From assembly GCA_934661735.1 (NCBI GenBank), contig CAKUJN010000021.1, positions 1 to 27,941 of the forward strand: 27,941 bases of DNA. Reading direction: 5' to 3'. Position numbers and translations under genes: made by a program. This DNA comes from an uncultured Oscillospiraceae bacterium (GTDB lineage: Bacteria > Bacillota > Clostridia > Oscillospirales > Oscillospiraceae). A model generated the notes under the pieces. It ran no database searches and was not told where the DNA came from. It saw nothing but the letters and a program-made list of their open reading frames with translations. Positions 8,655 through 15,300 of this stretch are shown in pieces; position 1 is the stretch's first letter; the number at the start of each line of letters is the position of its first letter.

Positions 8655-9983
8655 ATGCAAATATCCCCGACACAGCTTACACAGGACACCGTGTATCTGA
8701 CGCAGACAATCGGCGTCCGTCTGACCGGCACCGCCGGCGAAAACGCCGCGTGCCGGTATCTGCAAAAACGTTTTCTTGAATACACCCCGAAATGCACGCT
8801 TGAATCGTTTCCGGTCATGGCGCAGCACCTGGAGCAGCTTTCCCTCGAAGTCCTGACGGACGGCCGCTGGCGCTCCGCGCCGGCGTCGCTCCTGAACGGT
8901 TCGCCGTGCGGCGACGGACAACCGCTTGAAGCAGAGCTGGTCGTGTTCCAGAGCCACACAGACTACCGCCTGCCGGATCTGTCCCATCTGCGCGGAAAGG
9001 GCGTCATCCATTTCGGCGCGGCCGTTCCGGACGAGGACGCCTACCGGCGGCTGATGGAGGCGGAACCCGCATTCATCCTGATGGCCGATACGCGCTATCC
9101 CAGCGCCATGCCCGTCGCGAACGGCCTTTATCCCGCATACATCCGCAAATATGGCGCAGTGCCGACACTGAACGTCGCCTATCAGGACGCGTGGGCATGG
9201 TGTACAACTCCCGCCCTGCGCGCACGGATTCAGATCCGCGGCAAAAACTGCGAAAGCGCTTCGCACAACGTCGTCGCGGAGCTGACCGGAACCGCACCGG
9301 ACGCAGACTGCATTTACCTGTGCGCCCACGCCGACACACAGGCCGACACCGTCGGTGCGGACGACAACGCTATCGGCTGCGCCATCCTGCTCGAGCTGGC
9401 GCGCGTGCTTGCCGCCCGCCCGCACCGCAATACCATCCGCCTGATTGCCTTTGGCGCGGAGGAGATTCTCTCGCTCGGCAGCGCCGAGTATGCCCGCACG
9501 CACCGTGAGGAGCTGACGAAGCACGGCGCATTTGTCTGCAACTTCGATTCCTGTGGCTCTGCCGCCGGCTGGAATCAGCTGGTCACCTCGCTGGACGATG
9601 CGCTTTCCCAGCGCGTCCGAGACTGCTTCGAGGGCAGCGGCTGTTATTATACGGAGGTTTCCCGCCCGGACCCGTTCAACGATCTGTTCCCGTTCACTGC
9701 GCTCGGAATCGCGGGCATCACCGTCATGCGCCGAAACTGCGAAAGCGGCGTATTCTACCACCACCGGCCGGATAACACGATGGAGATTCTCTCCGCGGAC
9801 AGAGCGGCTGAGCTTGCACAGGCCGCCCTGTCCCTGATCGAAGCGCTTGCGGACACTGAACACCTGAAATCGTTCTGCCGCCGTAATCCGCGGTATACGC
9901 ACGAGGTGCAGCGGCTCTGGACAGAAACGTTCGGCGGTTGGAACGCCGAGCCGGAAAAGGAGGTGCGCGCGAATGGAGGATAA
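8655..9983 (+). CDS. M28-family zinc peptidase or amidohydrolase, catalytic site intact
   Basis: A 442-residue cytosolic member of peptidase family M28. All five zinc ligands and the general base are visible: His225 (A-H-A-D-T), Asp237 (G-A-D-D-N), Glu269-Glu270 (F-G-A-E-E), Asp298 (N-F-D-S-C-G) and His369 (H-H-R-P-D-N-T). Residues 60-195 form an inserted PA-like domain. I chose the ATG at 8655, preceded by AAAGGAG at 8638-8644; a TTG at 8628 in the same frame lacks a ribosome site. Its stop overlaps the start of the following acetyltransferase gene by 11 bases. With that gene it forms a two-protein version of the fusion at 3818. M28 enzymes remove amino acids or acyl groups from amides; the natural substrate is not evident. 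Confidence 0.92.
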   Translation: MQISPTQLTQDTVYLTQTIGVRLTGTAGENAACRYLQKRFLEYTPKCTLESFPVMAQHLEQLSLEVLTDGRWRSAPASLLNGSPCGDGQPLEAELVVFQSHTDYRLPDLSHLRGKGVIHFGAAVPDEDAYRRLMEAEPAFILMADTRYPSAMPVANGLYPAYIRKYGAVPTLNVAYQDAWAWCTTPALRARIQIRGKNCESASHNVVAELTGTAPDADCIYLCAHADTQADTVGADDNAIGCAILLELARVLAARPHRNTIRLIAFGAEEILSLGSAEYARTHREELTKHGAFVCNFDSCGSAAGWNQLVTSLDDALSQRVRDCFEGSGCYYTEVSRPDPFNDLFPFTALGIAGITVMRRNCESGVFYHHRPDNTMEILSADRAAELAQAALSLIEALADTEHLKSFCRRNPRYTHEVQRLWTETFGGWNAEPEKEVRANGG

Positions 9984-10818
9984 ACTTGTAACTGCCTCTG
10001 CTGTCTGCGACACCCTGCGGACGCTCGGCGTACAGGCAGGCGACACCATACTGGTGCATTCCTCGCTCCGGAGCCTCGGACCGGTCGACGGCGGCGCAGC
10101 CGCAGTCATCGCCGGACTGGAACAGGCAATCGGCCGCCGTGGCACACTGGTCATGCCGACGCTCTGTCAGATCGATTTCGAGAATTCCTACCGCACGTGG
10201 TACATGGACAAGCCCTCGGATGTCGGCTATCTGACCGAGTTTTTCCGCAAGCAGCCCTATGTCTACCGGAGCAACCACGCCACGCATTCCGTCGCGGCAA
10301 GAGGGCCGCTCGCCTATTACCTGACGTGCGAGCACGGCGCATACGGGCCACATCTGTGTCCGTTCGGCGAATATGCCTTCGCCGATTCGTCGCCGTGGAT
10401 GAAGCTCTATCATTCCGACGCAAAAATCATCTTCATCGGCGTCAGCACGCGCTTCAACACCATGAAGCATCTTGTCGAGGCGCGATACACCGAATCGCTC
10501 CTTGCCGCAATTCCCAACGCGGACCAGCGCGAGGCGCTCCGCGCACAGGTCGCCACCTTCGGCCACTTCACCGGCAGGGAAATCTGGCCGCTCTATTCCG
10601 GACAGCAGATGCACGAGGAAATGGAGCGCGCCGGCCGCATCCATCACGCTTTCTGCGGTAAGGCCGAAATTCTGCTGGTCCGGCTCCGCTCGTTCTGCGA
10701 TGCCTGCTATGAGGCCCTTGCCGCCGAGCCTGAGCGCTGGTGCAACGAGGCGACCATGGCGTGGATCAAAGCCTGTCAGGCAGCGGCAGCGTCCTCCGCG
10801 GCGCAGCCACTGCCCTGA
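9973..10818 (+). CDS. Stand-alone AAC(3)-fold N-acetyltransferase
   Basis: A 281-residue protein of the aminoglycoside 3-N-acetyltransferase family (also YokD, FrbF), which uses acetyl-CoA or another acyl-CoA to acylate an amine. Family marks: V-H-S-S-L-R-S-L-G (28-36), G-G-A near 40, G-T-L-V-M-P-T (57-63), the His-containing R-S-N-H-A-T-H-S-V (99-107), S-S-P-W-M-K-L, and N-T-M-K-H-L-V-E (162-169). AAAAGGAGG precedes the ATG at 9973, which overlaps the M28 gene's end. Its place in a catabolic operon argues for an amine-bearing metabolite as substrate, not antibiotic resistance; that is an inference. It resembles the C-terminal domain of the fusion at 3818. Confidence 0.9.
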   Translation: MEDKLVTASAVCDTLRTLGVQAGDTILVHSSLRSLGPVDGGAAAVIAGLEQAIGRRGTLVMPTLCQIDFENSYRTWYMDKPSDVGYLTEFFRKQPYVYRSNHATHSVAARGPLAYYLTCEHGAYGPHLCPFGEYAFADSSPWMKLYHSDAKIIFIGVSTRFNTMKHLVEARYTESLLAAIPNADQREALRAQVATFGHFTGREIWPLYSGQQMHEEMERAGRIHHAFCGKAEILLVRLRSFCDACYEALAAEPERWCNEATMAWIKACQAAAASSAAQPLP

Positions 10819-10841
10819 AATACAGAAATTTGGAGGTTTCT

Positions 10842-11198
10842 ATGCAATACGGTAAAAAGGTCTGGATTTTTCCGGACGCGGAGCTGCCGCCCGCCGGCGT
10901 GAACGCGATTCCAGGGCACGAATCCATCATCGTCACAAACGTCACCGGACAGACGGCGCATCTGACGTTCACGCTTCTGTATGAGGACAGGGCGCCCGTT
11001 TCGTTCCACGCGGACGTTGCGGCAATGCGTGTGCGCTGCCTGCGCACAAACCGCGAGTCGGACTTTGGCGCATACACTGCTCGCGAGGGTGAACAGTACG
11101 CCATCGTGCTGGAAAGCGACGTTCCCGTCGTGGCACAGTACGGCCGAGCCGAGCCGAGGGCTGTAAGCTTTTATACAACGCAGGGCTACTGCGAGTAA
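10842..11198 (+). CDS. ASRT-family small protein (sensory-rhodopsin-transducer-like)
   Basis: A 118-residue protein matching the pattern of the Anabaena sensory rhodopsin transducer family: G-K-K-V-W-I-F-P-D near the N-terminus, G-H-E-S-I-I-V (25-31), L-Y-E-D-R-A-P-V (46-53), R-V-R-C-L-R, E-Q-Y-A-I-V-L-E-S-D-V-P-V-V-A-Q-Y-G-R (84-102) and a terminal Q-G-Y. Most members occur in bacteria without rhodopsin and have been proposed to be small-molecule, possibly sugar, binding domains. No rhodopsin gene is nearby. TTGGAGG before the ATG at 10842 sets the start; a longer frame reaching back to 10740 overlaps the upstream gene and is unlikely. A ligand-binding or regulatory role in this pathway is inferred. 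Confidence 0.85.
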   Translation: MQYGKKVWIFPDAELPPAGVNAIPGHESIIVTNVTGQTAHLTFTLLYEDRAPVSFHADVAAMRVRCLRTNRESDFGAYTAREGEQYAIVLESDVPVVAQYGRAEPRAVSFYTTQGYCE

Positions 11199-11242
11199 TC
11201 CGCTATTCACACAAACGAAAATAACGAAAAGAGGTACATAAC

Positions 11243-12415
11243 ATGGCAAGAATCTGCATTCCCGATCATGAGTATAAGGAACGAGTCCAGCGCTGCGCCG
11301 CCATCCTGCGCCGCGAGAAGCTTGACGCGCTGATCGTCAACGGCAACGAGGCCGATTACGCAAATCCCCGCTACTTCTCCGGCTTCTGGCCGCTGTTCGA
11401 GCGCGCGGGCGTGGCCATCTCCGCCGGCGGCGACGCGGCTCTGATGGTCGGCCCCGAATCGCGCGAATTCGGCGCAGACCGCAACAAGCTGGATAAAATT
11501 TTCTGCCTGAAGGCCTACCGCGAGGGCGCGGACCCCTCCTATCCCGAGCTGCAGGCCGACACGTTCCAGGATGTGTTCAAGGCCATCGGCGTCACCGGCC
11601 AGAAGCTCCGCATCGGCATTGCATCGTTCCTCGACACATCCATGACCATCTATCAGGCCATCTGCGACGCCTTCCCCGGCGCGGAGTTCGTCAATGCGGG
11701 CTATATCATGACCGAGCTGCGGCAGATCAAGTCCGAAAACGAGCTGGCCTGCCTGCGCGAGGGCTATCGTCTTGCCGACCTCGCCACGAAGCAGGTCATC
11801 AAGGAGATCCGTCCCGGCATGACCGAGCTCCAGATGGTCGGCGTTGCCCAGCGCGTGGTCTATGAGAACGGCGCGGAATACGAGGGCCTGCCGATGTACG
11901 TCTTCTCCGAGGCCTCTACCCGCCACGCGATCTCCCGTTCGTGTTACCGCGAGTTCCAGAAGGGCGATATTGTCCAGCTGAACCTTTCTGCCAAGATCGA
12001 CGGCTATTCCGCCGCCATCGGCTACCCGATCTGCCTCGGCAAGCTCGAGGGCGAGCGCCGCGAGATCGTCCAGTTCTGCCGTCAGGCGCACCAGTGGACG
12101 TGTGAGCAGGTCAAGGCCGGTGTCATGGCCGGCGACATCGCCAAGAAGTTCTATCAGTACTTCGTGGACAACGGCTTCAAGGACAACTTCGTCTACGGCC
12201 CGCTGCACTCCACCGGCATCATCGAGGTCGAAGCGCCTTGGGCGGAAACCAGCTCCATGTATCCGCTCCAGCCTAACATGACCTATCAGGCCGATACGTT
12301 CATCTCCTGCCCGACGTTCGGCGTCCGCTGGGAGAAGGGCATCGTCGTGACCGAAAGCGGCTGTGACATTCTCTCGCCGGAGATCCCCGAGGTCTGCCCG
12401 GAGCTGCTGTTCTGA
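11243..12415 (+). CDS. M24 'pita-bread' family protein, creatinase-like, metal ligands lost
   Basis: A 390-residue protein with an N-terminal creatinase/prolidase-type domain (about 1-155) and a C-terminal pita-bread domain (about 165-390). In metallopeptidases of this fold two Asp, one His and two Glu bind metals. Here the first two Asp positions are Asn247 (Q-L-N-L) and Ala258, the first Glu position is Asp351, and only His322 (G-P-L-H-S-T-G) and Glu364 remain. Creatinase itself is a metal-free member of the fold that uses a His, so a metal-free C-N hydrolase is more likely than a proline peptidase. AAAAGAGG precedes the ATG. Two creatininase-family genes in the same operon strengthen the comparison, though the substrate need not be creatine. 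Confidence 0.85.
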   Translation: MARICIPDHEYKERVQRCAAILRREKLDALIVNGNEADYANPRYFSGFWPLFERAGVAISAGGDAALMVGPESREFGADRNKLDKIFCLKAYREGADPSYPELQADTFQDVFKAIGVTGQKLRIGIASFLDTSMTIYQAICDAFPGAEFVNAGYIMTELRQIKSENELACLREGYRLADLATKQVIKEIRPGMTELQMVGVAQRVVYENGAEYEGLPMYVFSEASTRHAISRSCYREFQKGDIVQLNLSAKIDGYSAAIGYPICLGKLEGERREIVQFCRQAHQWTCEQVKAGVMAGDIAKKFYQYFVDNGFKDNFVYGPLHSTGIIEVEAPWAETSSMYPLQPNMTYQADTFISCPTFGVRWEKGIVVTESGCDILSPEIPEVCPELLF

Positions 12416-12430
12416 TTCTGCACCTGCAAC

Positions 12431-12459
12431 AATCCCGGTGCGCGATGCGCGCCGGGATT
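12431..12459 (+). promoter_or_regulatory. Intercistronic hairpin between the M24 and second creatininase-family genes
   Basis: Arms 12431-12443 and 12447-12459 pair over 13 positions, one of them a T-G wobble, around a GAT loop. The following bases (GGCGATTTTGAT) carry only four T, so full termination is doubtful; partial termination or protection of the upstream message is more likely. The next gene's ribosome site lies about 17 bases downstream. Confidence 0.7.
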
Positions 12460-12487
12460 GGCGATTTTGATATTATGGAGGTACCAT

Positions 12488-13225
12488 ATGCAGCTGATCG
12501 ATATGTTCTTCGACGAGATCGAAGACGCGAAGAAACGAAAAGTCCCGTTCATTATCCCCATCGGCACGATCGAATACCACGCCCATCACGCCTCCTGCGG
12601 CACCGACACCATGGTCATCAACGGCGTAATGCGCGAACTGGAAAAGGAAAAGGAAATCGTCGTCTGCCCGCCCATCTGGTACGGCGTCGCATCCTATGCC
12701 GTCGGCGGGCCGGAAACCGGCACGATTCAGGTTGACGAGGACGCGTATACCAACTACCTCTACTGCATTCTCAAGTCAATGATCTACGGCGGCGTGAAGA
12801 ATATCTACTGCGTCGCGCACCATCAGACCGAGGAAGCGGGCCTCATGCCCATGACCATCGCCTGCCATAAGGCCGCCAAGAAGGTCACCATGGAATACAT
12901 GGAGGACACCATGGGCCGCGGCTGGTGGGGCAGCAACTCCTACGCCGATTATTATGAGAATCTCGGCACCGGCGACGACCCTTTCTCCTACATCAAGGTC
13001 ATTCCGCTCATCGGCAAGGAAGCGCAGCACAAGTGCGGCGGCTTCGACCACGCAGGCAAGTGGGAAACGTCCCTCATGATGGGCACCTACCCCGACCATG
13101 TCGATCTCAGCCGCTGTGACCGCAACACCGAATGGTTCGCCAAGAGCGCCGTCGAGGCCAGCGAGGAGCTGGGCCACCATATGGTCAACTGCACCCTCGA
13201 ATGGCTGCGCGAGACGATTGTATAG
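12488..13225 (+). CDS. Creatininase-family amidohydrolase (second copy)
   Basis: A 245-residue paralogue of the protein at 1848. Metal positions Glu29, His31 and Asp40 are at the same residue numbers, and it shares the unusual H-Q-T-E-E (111-115), G-R-G-W-W-G and D-H-A-G-K-W-E-T-S motifs. The first motif differs (E-Y-H-A-H-H-A-S-C-G-T-D against E-Y-H-A-E-H-L-P-F-G-T-D), which may mean a different substrate or partner. The ATG at 12488 is preceded by ATGGAGG; the 30 bases of extra open frame upstream lie between hairpin and ribosome site and are not likely translated. It sits directly after the creatinase-like gene, the order expected if the two act in sequence. Confidence 0.88.
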   Translation: MQLIDMFFDEIEDAKKRKVPFIIPIGTIEYHAHHASCGTDTMVINGVMRELEKEKEIVVCPPIWYGVASYAVGGPETGTIQVDEDAYTNYLYCILKSMIYGGVKNIYCVAHHQTEEAGLMPMTIACHKAAKKVTMEYMEDTMGRGWWGSNSYADYYENLGTGDDPFSYIKVIPLIGKEAQHKCGGFDHAGKWETSLMMGTYPDHVDLSRCDRNTEWFAKSAVEASEELGHHMVNCTLEWLRETIV

Positions 13226-13239
13226 ACGGAGGATGCACC

Positions 13240-13731
13240 ATGAGAACCATTTCTGTTCAGCCGCTGACGCACGAGGCCTTTGCCCCATTCGGGCAGTTTT
13301 ACCCGATGGAGCAGCCGGATGGCTACGCTCTGTGCGGCGAGCTGCACCGCTTCTTCCCCGACCGTCTGAGTGCCGACAGCACACACCGCATCGGCTTTTC
13401 GCCGATTCTGGTCAAAAAGCCGGAGCGCATGCTCATCACGCAGCAGGAGTATCACACCACAACGTGGGAAATGATCCTGCCGATGAACGACGACATGATT
13501 CTGCACTGCGCGCCCGCCTCCGGCGGCACGCCGGTCACGGAGCTTGCGCAGGCGTTCCTTGTGCCGAAGCATACGCTGGTCAGGCTGAACGCCGCCATCT
13601 GGCACCTCGCGCCGCTTCCCGCGCATGCAGACGAGCTTGCGGCGATGATCATCCTACCGGAATGTACCTACGCAAACGACTGCACGGTCGTCGATCTGAC
13701 GCCGGAGCAGCAGTTTGAGATTGTGAGATAA
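13240..13731 (+). CDS. Ureidoglycolate-lyase-like cupin (AllA family)
   Basis: A 163-residue protein resembling the ureidoglycolate lyase/AllA family of small cupins. The N-terminus L-T-H-E-A-F-A-P-F-G-Q-F is the family's usual opening, and a late N-A-A-I-W-H-L-A-P motif corresponds to the G-x-W-H element near the active site. AllA releases urea from ureidoglycolate in allantoin breakdown, but no allantoinase, allantoate amidohydrolase or ureidoglycolate dehydrogenase is present here, so a related C-N lyase reaction on another compound is more likely. GGAGG before the ATG at 13240 fixes the start, 14 bases after the creatininase-family stop. Only four bases separate its stop from the next gene. 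Confidence 0.75.
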   Translation: MRTISVQPLTHEAFAPFGQFYPMEQPDGYALCGELHRFFPDRLSADSTHRIGFSPILVKKPERMLITQQEYHTTTWEMILPMNDDMILHCAPASGGTPVTELAQAFLVPKHTLVRLNAAIWHLAPLPAHADELAAMIILPECTYANDCTVVDLTPEQQFEIVR

Positions 13732-13735
13732 CGCT

Positions 13736-14326
13736 ATGACAGAGCTTGAAAAATGTCAGCAGGGTCTGATGTACGACACGACCTTCTCCGGCCGCGACGA
13801 GGACAATCTCCGCTGCCTCGATCTGTGTCACGAATTCAATCAGATGAAGCCGTCCGATCTTGCGGGACGCGAGGCCATCCTCCGCAAAATCATGCACAGG
13901 GTCGGGAAAAATGTCCGCGCAGAACAGAATATTTATATCAGCTTCGGCTACAACATGGAGGCCGGAGACAACCTGTTCATCAATCACAACTGCGTATTTC
14001 TTGACCCCGGCAAGATCACCTTCGGCGACAATGTGTTCATTGGCCCATGCTGCGGCTTCTATACCGCGCACCACGCCATTGACCGCGAACAGCGAAACCG
14101 GCTCTATGAATACGCCTTTCCGATCACGGTCGGAAGCGACGTCTGGTTCGGCGGACACTGCTGCGTACTGCCCGGCGTAACAATCGGCAGCGATGTCGTC
14201 ATCGGCGCGGGCAGCGTCGTCGTCCACGATATTCCGGATCATGTCGTCGCGGCAGGAAATCCATGCAGGGTGCTTCGCAAAATCACGGACGCGGACCGCG
14301 ATATCTACCGCAAGGCCCGCAAATAA
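13736..14326 (+). CDS. Maltose/galactoside O-acetyltransferase-like hexapeptide-repeat enzyme
   Basis: A 196-residue left-handed beta-helix acyltransferase of the MAT/GAT (LacA) type, normal length for the family. The N-terminal M-x-x-G-x-x-Y-D-like segment (8-14) and the catalytic His in F-Y-T-A-H-H (108-113) are visible, followed by hexapeptide repeats I-T-V-G-S-D-V-W-F-G-G and V-T-I-G-S-D-V-V-I-G-A-G, ending in A-A-G-N-P-C-R-V. The family acetylates sugar hydroxyls with acetyl-CoA. The ATG follows the cupin stop by four bases with only a weak ribosome site, suggesting coupled translation. It may detoxify or tag unused sugar products; this role is inferred. Confidence 0.9.
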   Translation: MTELEKCQQGLMYDTTFSGRDEDNLRCLDLCHEFNQMKPSDLAGREAILRKIMHRVGKNVRAEQNIYISFGYNMEAGDNLFINHNCVFLDPGKITFGDNVFIGPCCGFYTAHHAIDREQRNRLYEYAFPITVGSDVWFGGHCCVLPGVTIGSDVVIGAGSVVVHDIPDHVVAAGNPCRVLRKITDADRDIYRKARK

Positions 14327-14349
14327 CCGCGTTTACAGGAGGCTCCAAA

Positions 14350-15261
14350 ATGGATTCTGTTTTCGTTCTTTTCCAGCAGCTCGTCATCATGGCCGTCTAC
14401 TGTCTCATCGGCGCGGCGCTCCACAAAACAGGACTTGTCGGCCGCGACGGCTGCCGCGCTTTTTCCAGACTGCTGCTGTACGTCATCCTGCCATGTGTCA
14501 TTGTGAACTCGTTTCTCCGGGAACGCACGCCCGAAATCACCGTTCAGCTGCTTCTCTCCGGCGGCGCGTCTGTTCTGCTGCTTGCACTGTCCATGGCGCT
14601 CAGCCGCCTGCTCCTGCGAAAGCAGCCGGTTGAGGAATTCTCCGCCAGCTTTTCAAATGCCGGCTTTATGGGCATTCCGCTGATCACCATTGCCCTTGGC
14701 GGCGATGCAGTCGTCTATATCGCACCGTTTGTCGCGCTGCTGAGCATTCTCCAGTGGACCTATGGTCAGAATCTTCTGCTCGGAAAGAAGCAGACCTCCC
14801 TGCGCGGAGTGCTTCTCAACCCGCTGGTTCTGGCGCTGGCTGTTGGGATTGTGCTGTACGCGCTGCCGCTGACGCTGCCCGAGCTCCTGCGCAGGCCGGT
14901 ATCCGCGCTGGCCGCGTGCAATGCGCCGGTCGCAATGATCATTCTCGGCTGTTATCTGGCCGAAATCCCGCTGCATCAGGTGTTCACGGAAATAAGCGCA
15001 TGGCGCGTCAGCCTTCTGCGCCTGCTTGTCATTCCGGCGCTGAGCGCGCTTGCGCTCGCGTGGCTGCCGCTCCTCGGCGCGGAGGCAAAAACAGCGCTTA
15101 TCATCGCCGCCAGCGCACCGGTCGGAATCAATGTCGCGGTCTATGCCGAGCTTCTTGGACGCGATTACAAAAAGGCTGTCATCCTGATCTGCCACTCGTC
15201 CGTTCTGTGCCTGCTCACCATGCCGCTGATTCAGCTTCTGATGCAGGCGCTGCTCAGATGA
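14350..15261 (+). CDS. AEC-family (auxin efflux carrier-like) transporter
   Basis: A 303-residue membrane protein with about ten hydrophobic segments and the AEC pattern: a conserved N-terminal region (R-L-L-L-Y-V-I-L-P-C near 40-50), then S-F-S-N-A-G-F-M-G-I-P-L (centre) and a late S-A-P-V-G-I-N-V-A-V-Y-A motif. Bacterial AEC proteins move small organic acids such as malate or malonate. ACAGGAGGCTCC leads into the ATG at 14350; extra open frame upstream overlaps the acetyltransferase gene. In this operon it may export an acid end product or import a second substrate; direction cannot be judged from sequence. Confidence 0.9.
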   Translation: MDSVFVLFQQLVIMAVYCLIGAALHKTGLVGRDGCRAFSRLLLYVILPCVIVNSFLRERTPEITVQLLLSGGASVLLLALSMALSRLLLRKQPVEEFSASFSNAGFMGIPLITIALGGDAVVYIAPFVALLSILQWTYGQNLLLGKKQTSLRGVLLNPLVLALAVGIVLYALPLTLPELLRRPVSALAACNAPVAMIILGCYLAEIPLHQVFTEISAWRVSLLRLLVIPALSALALAWLPLLGAEAKTALIIAASAPVGINVAVYAELLGRDYKKAVILICHSSVLCLLTMPLIQLLMQALLR

Positions 15262-15300
15262 CATCTGCACGAAAATTCAAATTATGAAAGGTTGAACGCT

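Noticed and set aside
8376..10154. Minus-strand open frame of 592 codons across the M28 gene and its flanks
   Set aside because: It is a shadow of three plus-strand genes in GC-rich sequence. It lacks a ribosome site and recognisable domains, while the plus-strand M28 frame has a complete active site.
9973..10818. Antibiotic resistance gene, because of the AAC(3) family
   Set aside because: The fold also includes non-resistance enzymes such as YokD and FrbF, and the gene is embedded in a catabolic operon with a peptidase partner. Calling resistance is not supported.
1848..13225. Complete creatinine degradation pathway
   Set aside because: Creatininase-like and creatinase-like proteins are present, but motifs differ from the characterised enzymes and no sarcosine oxidase or dehydrogenase gene is visible.
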